Source of the DNA: Lysobacterales bacterium
GTDB taxonomy: Bacteria; Pseudomonadota; Gammaproteobacteria; Xanthomonadales; Xanthomonadaceae
NCBI GenBank assembly: GCA_019510125.1
Contig: JAEKKX010000020.1
Coordinates: 19,210 to 83,209, forward strand
Direction: 5' to 3'
Length of the DNA: 64,000 nt
Shown one piece after another: positions 17,445-25,711 of this stretch. The notes under the pieces were generated by a model, which did no database searches, was not told the origin of the DNA, and saw only the letters and a program-made list of their open reading frames with translations. The stretch's first letter is position 1. The number at the start of each line of letters is the position of its first letter. The position numbers and the translations under genes were made by a program.

Positions 17445-18293
17445 GTGGACGAGCAGGACGACCTGACCGGGGCGCCGTCGCCGGACGCGGGCGACGCGGC
17501 GGCGCGGCGCGGCGCTGCTGCCGCCGGCGGCGAAGAAGCCGACGCGCCGTCCCGACCGTTCGTCGTGCCCTGCGCCACGCTCGGCTACGACGCGCCCTGG
17601 CGCTGGCTGCGCGCCGGCTGGCGCGACCTGCGGGCGACGCCGGGGCTCACCGCCGTGTTCGGCTTCGTCATCCTGCTGGTCAGCGCCGCGATCTCGCTGC
17701 TGGCGTGGAACCTCGGCCGGTTCGCGCTGCTCGCCACCCTGCTGTCGGGCTTCGTCTTCATCGCGCCGCTGATCTGCGTCGGCCTGTACTGCGTCAGCCG
17801 CGCGCTGGAGCACGGACGCACACCTGCGTTGTCGGAATCGTTCGTGCTCGCGAAGCGCGTGGCCGGGCAGGCCGGCGTGTTCGCGCTGGCGCAGGGCGTG
17901 ATCGTGCTGCTGTGGTCGCGCGCCGGCATGATGGTCGGCGCGTTCTTCCCGATCGACGAAAGCAACGCCGACACGGTGTGGCAGTTCCTCGCGATCGGTT
18001 CGGCGGTGGGATCGATCTTCGCCGCGCTGACCTTCGCCGTGGCCGCGTTCTCGCTGCCGATGATCGCCGACCGCGACGTCGACATGGTCACCGCCTGCGT
18101 GTCCAGCATCAACGCGGTGCTGCGCAACAAGGGGGTGATGGCGCTGTGGGCGGGGATCATCGTCGTGCTCACCGCGCTGGGCTTCGCCACCGCGCTGCTC
18201 GGGCTGGCGGTGCTGATGCCGCTGCTGGCCTACGCCGCGTGGCACGGCTACCGCGAGACGCTCGACGCCCACGAGTGGCCGGCGCTGGACTGA
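17445..18293 (+). CDS. DUF2189-type integral membrane protein
   Basis: The GTG at 17445 with GGGGAGGA upstream gives 282 residues. After an acidic N-terminus of about 55 residues come several transmembrane helices: LTAVFGFVILLVSAAISLL, FALLATLLSGFVFIAPLI, then AGVFALAQGVIVLLW and two further pairs ending at LLAYAAWHGYRETL. The pattern and the APLICVGLYCVSRALEHG segment match DUF2189, a proteobacterial inner-membrane family of unknown function. It is divergent from the TPR gene across 218 bases and precedes the zinc-ribbon gene on the same strand. Confidence 0.78.
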   Translation: MDEQDDLTGAPSPDAGDAAARRGAAAAGGEEADAPSRPFVVPCATLGYDAPWRWLRAGWRDLRATPGLTAVFGFVILLVSAAISLLAWNLGRFALLATLLSGFVFIAPLICVGLYCVSRALEHGRTPALSESFVLAKRVAGQAGVFALAQGVIVLLWSRAGMMVGAFFPIDESNADTVWQFLAIGSAVGSIFAALTFAVAAFSLPMIADRDVDMVTACVSSINAVLRNKGVMALWAGIIVVLTALGFATALLGLAVLMPLLAYAAWHGYRETLDAHEWPALD

Positions 18294-18387
18294 GACTGCC
18301 GGTGGCGCGGGACGGTCGCTGCGCAGGATGCGGGTGCGGGTGGCGGATGTGGGCGATAATCGCGGTTTGCCTCCCACGGACGCCACG

Positions 18388-18729
18388 ATGACCGCCCTGC
18401 CGAACTGCCCGATCTGCGCCATGCCCAACACCTACGAGGACGGCGACAACTTCGTCTGCGCCGACTGCGGGCACGAGTGGCCGGTCGCCGGCGAGGCCCC
18501 GGGCGAGGCCGCGACGACGGTGCGCGACAGCAACGGCAACCTGCTTGCCGACGGCGACACCGTGGTGGTGATCAAGGACCTCAAGGTGAAAGGGTCGTCG
18601 ATCCCGCTCAAGCAGGGCACCGTGATCAAGCACATCCGCCTGGTCGACGGCGACGCCGAGCATATCGAAGGCAATTCCGACAAGATCAAGGGCCTGGTGC
18701 TGAAGACCTGCTTCCTGCGCAAGGCCTGA
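18388..18729 (+). CDS. yjdM: Zinc-ribbon alkylphosphonate-utilisation-type protein YjdM (PhnA)
   Basis: This 113-residue protein has the N-terminal zinc ribbon CPIC...CADCGHEW and then the PhnA domain with SNGNLLADGDTVVVIKDLKVKG and SDKIKGLVLKTCFLRK, nearly invariant in YjdM. It was once tied to phosphonate use, but its function is uncertain. A GATAAT -10-like box at 18354-18359 lies 29 bases upstream of the ATG. It is cytoplasmic and the full usual length. Confidence 0.92.
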   Translation: MTALPNCPICAMPNTYEDGDNFVCADCGHEWPVAGEAPGEAATTVRDSNGNLLADGDTVVVIKDLKVKGSSIPLKQGTVIKHIRLVDGDAEHIEGNSDKIKGLVLKTCFLRKA

Positions 18730-19098
18730 GCCGCCAGGGTCGCGTCGCGGCGTTCCGCGACGTCCCGCAGGCGCATCGGGCAAGTTCCCGGGCAGCCTGC
18801 ATCGAGCGCGCTCCGCATCGAGCACGCTCCGCGCATCGCAGCGCGCCGCGGATGCGCGCATTCGTGATGCGCGTCGACGAGCGCTTCGCTGAAAACGAAT
18901 GCATGCGCGCATGCTGCAGCGCGATGCGCCCCTAGCATCCTCCGGCGTCGCGCGGATCGCGCGGCGTCGCGTCCGGCACAGGGGCCGGGCCGCGCACCAC
19001 TCGACGCAGTCGATGTCCGCCGTCGTCGCAAGGACGACGGCGCAGGGAAGTCCGCGCCCGCCGCAGGCGGGTTCCTCGTCCGTGAATGGAGAATCCGA
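18730..19098 (+). other. 369-bp intergenic region upstream of the amylase gene
   Basis: No gene is seen. It holds a tandem 16-bp repeat GCATCGAGCRCGCTCC (18799-18830), an inverted repeat GCATTCGT/ACGAATGC (18858-18865 and 18895-18902) and a 14-bp palindrome GCATGCGCGCATGC (18901-18914). These are candidate regulator sites for the amylase. A GGAGAA ribosome site precedes 19099. Confidence 0.45.
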
Positions 19099-20499
19099 AT
19101 GACGCCCCGATCCAAGCTCCTCCCTTCCTTCGCCGCGCTGCTGTTCGCCGGTCTCGCCGCGGGACAGGCGCGCGCCGACGCAGTGCTGCACGCCTTCAAC
19201 TGGACCTACGCCGATGTCCAGGCGAACGCGGCAGGCATCCAGGCCGCGGGCTACAAGGCCGTGCTGGTCGCGCCCGCCTACCGCTCCGAAGGCAGCGCGT
19301 GGTGGGCGCGCTACCAGCCGCAGGACTACCGGCTGATCCATCATCCGCTCGGCGACACCACCACGTTCCGCAACATGGTCGCCGCGCTGCGCGCGAAGGG
19401 CATCGACGTCTACGCCGACGTGGTGCTCAACCACATGGCCAACGAATCCGCGCAGCGCAGTGACCTGAACTACCCGGGCAGCCGCGTGCTCGGCGTCTAC
19501 GCCGGCAACCCGACCTACTACGGCGGCCTGCGGTTGTTCGGCAACCTCGGCTACAACTTCCTCAGCGGCTACGACTTCGGCCCCGCCACCTGCATCGCCA
19601 ACTACAGCGACGTGTGGCAGGTGCAGAACTGGCGCCTGTGCGGCGGCGCCGGCGACGCCGGCCTGCCCGACCTGGTCGGCAGCAGCTACGTGGTTTCGCA
19701 GCAGCAGGAATACCTGCGCCAGCTCAAGGCGCTCGGGGTGAAGGGATTCCGGATCGACGCGGCCAAGCACATGCCGTTCGCGCACATCAACGGCGTGCTG
19801 ACCGCCGACATCAAGAGCGGCATGTACGTGTTCGGCGAGATCATCACCGGCGGCGGCTCGGGCAACGGCGAATACGCCACGTTCCTGCAGCCCTACCTGC
19901 AGAACACCGACCATGCCGCGTACGACTTCCCGCTGCAGGCGCAGTTGCGCAGCGCGTTCGCCCCCGGCGGCAGCATGAGCGCGCTGGTCGATCCCGGCGC
20001 CTACGGCCAGGCCCTGCAGGGATCGCGCGCGCTGACCTTCACGGTCACCCACGACATCCCCAACAACAGCGGCTTCCGCTTCATGCTGATGGACCCGACC
20101 GACGAGACCCTGGCCTACAGCTACCTGTTCGGGCGCAACGCCGGCAAGCCGATGGTGTACTCCGACCACAACGAGAGCGGCGACAACCGCTGGGTCAACG
20201 CCTAGAACCGCAGCGACATCAAGGGCATGATCCGCTTCCACAATGCGGTCCAGGGCAGCGACCTGCAGGTGCTGTCGTACAGCGACTGCCACATCCTGTT
20301 CCGGCGCGGCAGCCTCGGCATCGTCGGCATCAACAAGTGTGGCGGCACGGTGAACACGACGATCAACATGAACAACAGCGTGCTGTGGTGGTACGCCAAC
20401 TACACCGACACGCTCGGCTCCGGCAGCGTGGTCAACATCGCCAGCGGCAGCTACACCTTCAGCCTGCCCGCGCGCTCGGCGCGGATGTGGCTGCGCTGA
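19099..20499 (+). pseudogene. Secreted GH13 alpha-amylase interrupted by TAG
   Basis: Read through, the gene has 466 codons: a signal peptide (cleavage after AAGQARA), then a GH13 TIM barrel with DVYADVVLNHM (region I), GFRIDAAKHM holding the nucleophile Asp (region II), MYVFGEIIT holding the acid/base Glu (region III) and FTVTHDIPNN holding the third Asp (region IV). The TAG at 20203-20205 replaces the second Trp in NRWVNA-W-NRSD. The frame continues for 98 codons as the C-terminal beta-sandwich, ending ARMWLR. The 368-residue fragment keeps all catalytic residues but loses domain C, so partial activity is possible. The original codon context was GCC TGG. Confidence 0.85.
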
Positions 20500-20787
20500 T
20501 CGCGGCGGCCTGTCGAATCGTGCGGAGATCGTTCCGTTCCCGGGGCGGCGCCTTCGGCCCGTCCCGGGAACGCACCGGCGCCGGATCGGCGTCGACCGGC
20601 ATCGAACGGGACCTTCCGCCCGCGAAACCGCTTCCAGCGACGCCGGCGAGGTGAATGCGGCCGAAATCCGCGGCAGGAACGCGATCCAGCACGCAATATT
20701 CGCGGTGCGCGCCCCCTAGAATCTTGTCTCGCGCGCTCCCGGCCCGGCCGGGCGCACGTCCACCGATCTGCCGCAGGGGGGCGGACA
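20500..20787 (+). other. Intergenic region with candidate promoter of the GGDEF gene
   Basis: No gene is seen between the amylase end and the leader ORF at 20788. A -10-like TAGAAT sits at 20717-20722 with no convincing -35, which would give a transcript beginning near 20730 and running into the leader ORF. Confidence 0.35.
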
Positions 20788-20865
20788 ATGGAAACACAGT
20801 CTGGAAGCGGGACCGCCGCGCCAGCCGCGATGCGTGGAAGCGATCCCGCGATCCCGCGTCGCTGA
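20788..20865 (+). CDS. Possible 25-residue leader ORF upstream of diguanylate cyclase
   Basis: An ATG at 20788 with a strong AGGGGGGCGGA site opens a 25-codon frame ending in TGA at 20863-20865, only five bases before the ATG of the GGDEF gene. That gene has no clear ribosome site of its own. The arrangement suggests translational coupling. The peptide is Ser/Ala/Pro-rich and shows no motif. It could be chance in GC-rich DNA. Confidence 0.35.
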   Translation: METQSGSGTAAPAAMRGSDPAIPRR

Positions 20866-20870
20866 ACCGG

Positions 20871-22757
20871 ATGCGGACCGCTCGTCTACTCTGGCTTTCG
20901 CTCGCTCTGCCGGCGTGCCTCGCGCCGTGGCAGGCGTCCGCGCGCGCCCAGACCACGCCCGTGGCCGACTCCGCGGCCGAGGTCCGCGCGATCATGCGCC
21001 GGGCCGACGACGAGGTCGAGCGCAGTCCGGACGCCGCGCTGTCGATGCTGCAGCGCGCGCTGGAGATGGCCGGCCGGCTCGGCGACGCCGGGCTCCGCCG
21101 CGAGGTCCTGGTCGACGCCTGCGACACCCGCGCGGCGTTTTCGCCCGCGATCGCGGTGACCGAGGCCGACGCCGGCCTGCGCGAGGCGCGCAAGGCCGAC
21201 GACGGCAAGGCGGTCGCCGGCTTCCACTCCTGCCGCGGCTACGCGCTCGATCGCCTCGGCCGGCCGCAGGAGGCGGCGGCCGAGTACGAGGCCGCGGTCG
21301 TGCAGGCCGAACGCAGCGAGAATCGCGAGGCGCTGGCCGACGCCCTCGCCATGCGCGGCGAAAACCGCCATTACCAGGGCCGCTACGACGAGGCGATCGC
21401 CGACCTGGACCGGGCCTATGCGACCAGCGTCGAACTGGGGCTGGTCAACCAGCAGCGCTACGTGCTGAACGCGATCGCCAACGTCTACAGCGACGAGAAC
21501 GTTGGCGAATTCGACAAGGCCATCGCCTACTACCGCCAACTCCTGCGGCAGGATCGCGCCGCCGGCGCGCGCCTGGGCGAGGCGACCACCCGCTACAACA
21601 TCGCCTCGGCCCTGGAGTCGAAGGGCGAATACGCGAACGCGCTGTCCGAATACCGGCACGCGCTGGAGGCCTACACCGCGCTGGGCGACCGCAGTTCGGT
21701 CGCGGAGACCGAACGCGCGATCGGCGCGCTGCTGGTGCGCCAGGGCAAGGCCGCCGAAGGCCAGCCCTGGATCGAACGCGCGGCGGCGACCTTCGCGGCC
21801 GCAGGCGACGAGGAGAGCGTGGCCCGCTGCCGGCTCCCGCGCGCACGCGCGCTGCGCGCGCTGGGCCGCCTGCGCGAGGCGCGGGACGAACTCGAACAGG
21901 CCGAGCGCCATTTCCGCGCCAGCGACAATCCGCGCTATCTCGCCAAGGTCTACGCCGAACTGGCGGAGGTGCATGCGCAGGCGGGCGAATGGCGCAAGGC
22001 CTACGAGGCCTCGGTCGCGCATCGCAGCGTGCAGGCGGTGCTCGACCGGCGCGCGCGCCAGGAGCAGACCTCGCGCCTGCGGATCCAGTTCGACGCGGCG
22101 AAGAAGGAGCAGGAGAACCGCGCGCTGCTGATCGAGAACGCGCATCGCGGCGAGGCCCTGCGCACCGCCGAACGCGTCCGCTCGCTGCAGCGCATCGCGA
22201 TCATGCTCGGCGCGGCGCTGATGCTGCTGCTCGGCACCATGGCGCTGCAGCAGGTCCAGCGCGGGCGTCGCCTCAAGCGTCTGGCGATGACCGACGATCT
22301 CACCGGCCTGCCCAACCGCCGCGGCGTGCTCGACGCGCTCGAACGCGGACTGCGCGCGCGCCAGCAGGACGGCCGGCCGCTGGCGGTCGTGGTGTTCGAC
22401 ATCGACCACTTCAAGCGCATCAATGACCTGCATGGCCACCACGGCGGCGATCGCGTGCTCGAGGACGTGGCCGCGCTCGTGCGCGCCGAGGTGCCCGCGA
22501 GCGGCAGCGTCGGCCGCTTCGGCGGCGAGGAGTTCCTGGTGGTGCTGCCCGGCCTCGACCACGCCGGCGCGCTCGCGCTGGCCGAGCGCCTGCGGGTCGC
22601 GGTGTCCTCCGGCGTCGGCGACGGGCCGCGGGTGACCATCAGCCTCGGCGTCGCTTCGGCCGGCGACGATGCGGATGCCGAGGCGTTGCTGCGGCGCGCC
22701 GATGGCGCGCTCTATCGCGCCAAGGGCGAGGGACGCGACCGGGTCGTCTCGGCCTGA
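20871..22757 (+). CDS. TPR-containing diguanylate cyclase (GGDEF)
   Basis: The 628-residue protein has a signal peptide (cleavage near QASARAQ) and a periplasmic sensor region of TPRs to about residue 400, including RYDEAIADLDRAY and KGEYANALSEYRHALEAY. A helix of about 30 residues leads into a transmembrane segment (about 440-460), followed by a C-terminal GGDEF domain. The active-site loop is GGEEF at about residue 551, with DDLTGLPNRRG and VVFDIDHFKRINDLHGHHGGD intact, so it should make cyclic di-GMP from two GTP. No R-x-x-D inhibitory site is obvious before GGEEF. It lies directly upstream of the exopolysaccharide locus, whose output c-di-GMP often controls. Confidence 0.9.
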   Translation: MRTARLLWLSLALPACLAPWQASARAQTTPVADSAAEVRAIMRRADDEVERSPDAALSMLQRALEMAGRLGDAGLRREVLVDACDTRAAFSPAIAVTEADAGLREARKADDGKAVAGFHSCRGYALDRLGRPQEAAAEYEAAVVQAERSENREALADALAMRGENRHYQGRYDEAIADLDRAYATSVELGLVNQQRYVLNAIANVYSDENVGEFDKAIAYYRQLLRQDRAAGARLGEATTRYNIASALESKGEYANALSEYRHALEAYTALGDRSSVAETERAIGALLVRQGKAAEGQPWIERAAATFAAAGDEESVARCRLPRARALRALGRLREARDELEQAERHFRASDNPRYLAKVYAELAEVHAQAGEWRKAYEASVAHRSVQAVLDRRARQEQTSRLRIQFDAAKKEQENRALLIENAHRGEALRTAERVRSLQRIAIMLGAALMLLLGTMALQQVQRGRRLKRLAMTDDLTGLPNRRGVLDALERGLRARQQDGRPLAVVVFDIDHFKRINDLHGHHGGDRVLEDVAALVRAEVPASGSVGRFGGEEFLVVLPGLDHAGALALAERLRVAVSSGVGDGPRVTISLGVASAGDDADAEALLRRADGALYRAKGEGRDRVVSA

Positions 22758-23120
22758 ACCGGCGCGGTTCGCGCAGACCGGCGTCACGGCGGCGCCCGGC
22801 GACGCGGCGGCTTGAACGTCGCGTTCGATATATCGAACGATTATGCGCGCCATCGCGGCCGCCGGCCGGATATTGCCGGTGTTGTTGCCTGCAGTGGAAC
22901 GATCGTCCCGACCCCGGTTGGCCTGCTTCCTCGCTCTGGTCCGTTCATCGATAATGTGACCGGGGGCATGAAGCCGCAGTGCGCACGTCGCATTGCCTTG
23001 CCCGACGACAGGGGGTGGTCGCACAGGGGAAAGTGCGGAAACGGCCTGCATCGACCGTCCTCGCGACGGCAGGTGCGGCTATCCGCGCACGCGCTCCATC
23101 CTCGCTTCGTTAACTGGGGG
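22758..23120 (+). other. Regulatory region ahead of the exopolysaccharide locus
   Basis: This 363-bp region is visibly more AT-rich than its flanks and holds no convincing gene. It carries an 18-bp perfect palindrome (22822-22839) and a -10-like GATAAT at 22950-22955 with only a weak -35. It is the natural place for control of the sugar transferase at 23121. Confidence 0.5.
22822..22839. promoter_or_regulatory. 18-bp perfect palindrome, likely operator
   Basis: CGTTCGATATATCGAACG is a perfect palindrome. A further GAACG lies just upstream (22814-22818), so three GAACG half-sites are present in 26 bases. Length and symmetry fit a dimeric helix-turn-helix repressor. The binding protein is not in the window. 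Confidence 0.5.
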
Positions 23121-24521
23121 ATGGATGTGAAAACGGTTCGGTCCAGTCGCAAGCAGTCCGCGATCCGCGCGCTGTGGTTCGTCGAGACGCTTGCGCTGAC
23201 GTTCGCCGTGTTCGTGGCGGCACGCCTGAGGTTCCGCGGCGATCCCCGGGGCCTGGAGTCGTTCGCCGTCGGCATCGCGCCGCGCGCGGTGCTGGTCGCG
23301 CTGGCCGTCACCGGGGCGATGTTCGCCTTCGGGCTCTACCAGAGCTACGTGCGTCATCGCAGGATCGATCTGCTGCTGCGCATCGCGCTGTCGTTCTCGC
23401 TCGGCGGGGTCGCGCTGCTCACGCTCTACTACCTCCTGCCCGGGACCTACATCGGTCGCGGCGTGCTCGCGATCGCGCTGGTGATCGGGGTGTGCGCGGT
23501 CTGCGGCGTGCGCTGGGTGGTGTCGCGGCTGTCCGCCGCGCAGATGCTCAAGCAGCGCGTGCTGGTCTACGGCGCCGGCAACAACGCCAACCTGATCAAC
23601 ACCCGGCTGCGCCGCAAGTCGGACCGGCAGTCGTTCGTCGTGCTGGGCTTCGTGCCGGCCCCGAACCAGACGATCGTGGTCGAGGACGCGCAGTTGATCC
23701 GCACCGACGAGACGCTGTGCACGGTCGCCGACCGGCTCGACGTGGACGAGATCGTGATCGCGCCCGACGAGCGCCGCGGCGCGATGCCGATGGAACAGAT
23801 GCTCAAGTGCGTGCAACTGGGCATGCGGATCACCGACCTGTCGACGTTCTTCGAGCGCGAGGCGGGGATGGTCCAGCTCAACATCGTCGATCCGTCGTGG
23901 CTGGTGTTCTCCGGCGGCTTCGACTATTCCACGCCGCGTCGCCTGACCAAGCGCTTCTTCGACCTGCTCGCGGCCGGCGCGCTGCTGGCGCTGACCTGGC
24001 CGGCGATGCTGCTGGTGGCGCTGGCGGTGAAGCTGGAATCGAAGGGGCCGGCGATCTACCGGCAGGTCCGGGTCGGCGAGCACGGCCGCCATTTCGAGAT
24101 CATCAAGTTCCGCAGCATGCGCGTCGACGCCGAGAGCGACGGCGTGGCGCGCTGGGCGCAGCCCGGCGACGACCGCAGCACCCGGGTCGGCAAGTTCATC
24201 CGCAAGACCCGCCTGGACGAGCTGCCGCAGTTGCTGCTGGTGCTCAAGGGCGAGATGAGCTTCGTCGGCCCGCGCCCGGAGCGGCCGCAGTTCGTCGAGA
24301 TGCTGAACCAGGAGATCCGCTACTACGACGTGCGCCATTCGGTGAAGCCGGGCCTGACCGGCTGGGCGCAGTTGAGGTACCCGTACGGCGCGTCGGTGCG
24401 CGACGCCAACGAGAAGCTGAAGTTCGACCTGTTCTACGTCAAGAACCACGGCCTGGTGTTCGACCTGATGATCATGCTGCAGACCGTGGAAGTAGTGCTG
24501 TTCGGACGCGGCGCGCGCTGA
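23121..24521 (+). CDS. Polyprenyl-phosphate sugar-1-phosphate transferase (TIGR03013-like)
   Basis: This inner-membrane enzyme starts exopolysaccharide assembly by placing a sugar phosphate on undecaprenyl phosphate. The 466 residues comprise four to five N-terminal helices, a Rossmann-like CoA-binding-type domain (VLVYGAGNNANLINTRL) and, after a further helix at about 280, the catalytic bacterial sugar transferase domain with KRFFDLLAAGAL, KFRSMRVDAES, KTRLDELPQL, SFVGPRPERP and KPGLTGWAQ. The Rossmann segment and overall architecture resemble the TIGR03013 group found with PEP-CTERM/XrtA loci, though no exosortase is in the window. Starts at 23121 (ATG) and 23127 (GTG) are both possible; GGGGG is better spaced from the second. 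Confidence 0.9.
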   Translation: MDVKTVRSSRKQSAIRALWFVETLALTFAVFVAARLRFRGDPRGLESFAVGIAPRAVLVALAVTGAMFAFGLYQSYVRHRRIDLLLRIALSFSLGGVALLTLYYLLPGTYIGRGVLAIALVIGVCAVCGVRWVVSRLSAAQMLKQRVLVYGAGNNANLINTRLRRKSDRQSFVVLGFVPAPNQTIVVEDAQLIRTDETLCTVADRLDVDEIVIAPDERRGAMPMEQMLKCVQLGMRITDLSTFFEREAGMVQLNIVDPSWLVFSGGFDYSTPRRLTKRFFDLLAAGALLALTWPAMLLVALAVKLESKGPAIYRQVRVGEHGRHFEIIKFRSMRVDAESDGVARWAQPGDDRSTRVGKFIRKTRLDELPQLLLVLKGEMSFVGPRPERPQFVEMLNQEIRYYDVRHSVKPGLTGWAQLRYPYGASVRDANEKLKFDLFYVKNHGLVFDLMIMLQTVEVVLFGRGAR

Positions 24522-24546
24522 GCGCGTCGCCGGCGCGGCACCGCGG

Positions 24547-25701
24547 TCAGCGCCGCGCGTCGGCCAGCGCTTCGGCGCAGGCGCGCAGGGTGTCGGCGGC
24601 GACGGCGTCCCAGTCGCGCGAGAACCGGCGCGCGAGCGCATCGACGTCCCAGTCGCGCTCCAGCGCCTCGCGCAGGCCCCCGGCGAGCGCCTGCGCGTCG
24701 CGCGCGGGCACCAGCAGGCCGGACGCCGCGTCGACGACCTCGGGGATGCCGCCGACCGGCGTCGCCACCACCGGCCGGCCGCAGGCCAGCGCCTCGACGA
24801 GCACGTTCGGGTGGCCTTCGGAATAGCTCGGCAGGGTGACCGCGTCCGCGGCCGCCATCCAGCGCGCGACCGCGGGCGCATCCTGCGCGCCGGGCAGGTG
24901 CAGCCGGTGCGGCGCCGCGGCGGCGCGCGCGTCGAGCTCGGCGCGCATCGGGCCGTCGCCGACCAGCGCGAGCTGCAGCCGCGGCCGCGACGACGCCAGC
25001 GCGGCGGTCGCCTCGAGCAGTTCGCGCAGGCCCTTCTCCGGCACCAGCCGGCCGACATAGACCACCAGTTCCGCTTCCGCATCGAGCCCGAGCGCCGCGC
25101 GCGCGGCGGCGCGGTCCTGCGGATGGAAGATCGACGCGTCGCAGCCGTTGGGGATCGCGCGGACGCGCGCGGGATCGGCGCCGTAGTCGCGCACCGCGAC
25201 CCGGCCGAGGTCCTCGCTGACCACCAGCAGCCGCCGCGCCGAGCGCACCACCGGCTGCGTCAGCCGGCGGCTGATCGCGTCGCGCACGCGCAGGTCCGAG
25301 CCGCGCGCGCCGGCGACCAGCGGCACGCCCGCATGCCGCGCCGCGCGCATCGCGCCGTAGGCGTCGGGATACAGCCAGTACGCCAGCACCACGTCGGGCG
25401 CGAACGCGCGCAGCGGCGCGTGCAGCGCGTGCGCGCACAGCGCGCCGTTGAACGGCCGGCTGACCGCGGGCAGGGCGGGATATTCGACGTACTGCACGTC
25501 GAGCCCGGGCACGCCGTGCGCGGGATCGGCGGCGCGGAACAGGTAGCTGCGCGGCCGCGCCCAGCGCGGATAGGTCGCGATCGGGCTGAGCACGCGCACT
25601 TCCGCCAGTCGCGACAGCGCGCGCACGGTCTGCAGGATCGGCCGGCCGCGGTTGGGCTCGCCGGCGATCGGGAACTGCGACGTGACGACCAGCAGGCGCA
25701 T
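24547..25701 (-). CDS. GT4-family glycosyltransferase
   Basis: This 384-residue GT-B enzyme shows a typical GT4 C-terminal domain: VVYVGRLVPEKGLRELLEA, LALVGDGPM, then LPSYSEGHPNVLVEALACG with the E-x7-E nucleotide-sugar site, and PVVATPVGGIPEVV. The N-terminal acceptor domain has RPILQTVRALSRLAEVRVL. It should transfer a sugar from an activated nucleotide donor to the growing lipid-linked repeat unit at the inner membrane. It is the last gene of a leftward operon, starting ten bases after the oxidoreductase-epimerase fusion. Donor and acceptor cannot be read. Confidence 0.9.
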   Translation of the reverse strand: MRLLVVTSQFPIAGEPNRGRPILQTVRALSRLAEVRVLSPIATYPRWARPRSYLFRAADPAHGVPGLDVQYVEYPALPAVSRPFNGALCAHALHAPLRAFAPDVVLAYWLYPDAYGAMRAARHAGVPLVAGARGSDLRVRDAISRRLTQPVVRSARRLLVVSEDLGRVAVRDYGADPARVRAIPNGCDASIFHPQDRAAARAALGLDAEAELVVYVGRLVPEKGLRELLEATAALASSRPRLQLALVGDGPMRAELDARAAAAPHRLHLPGAQDAPAVARWMAAADAVTLPSYSEGHPNVLVEALACGRPVVATPVGGIPEVVDAASGLLVPARDAQALAGGLREALERDWDVDALARRFSRDWDAVAADTLRACAEALADARR

Positions 25702-25711
25702 GCGGCGGCGC

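Noticed and set aside
11059..20499. Reassignment of UAG to Trp or readthrough
   Set aside because: RF1 (prfA) is intact in the window, TAG ends ordinary genes at 37610-37613, and no suppressor tRNA is seen. Two isolated events fit mutation or sequencing error better.
22812..23120. Upstream extension of the sugar transferase to a TTG at 22812
   Set aside because: The added 103 residues are not like any transferase N-terminus and would place the 18-bp palindrome inside coding sequence.
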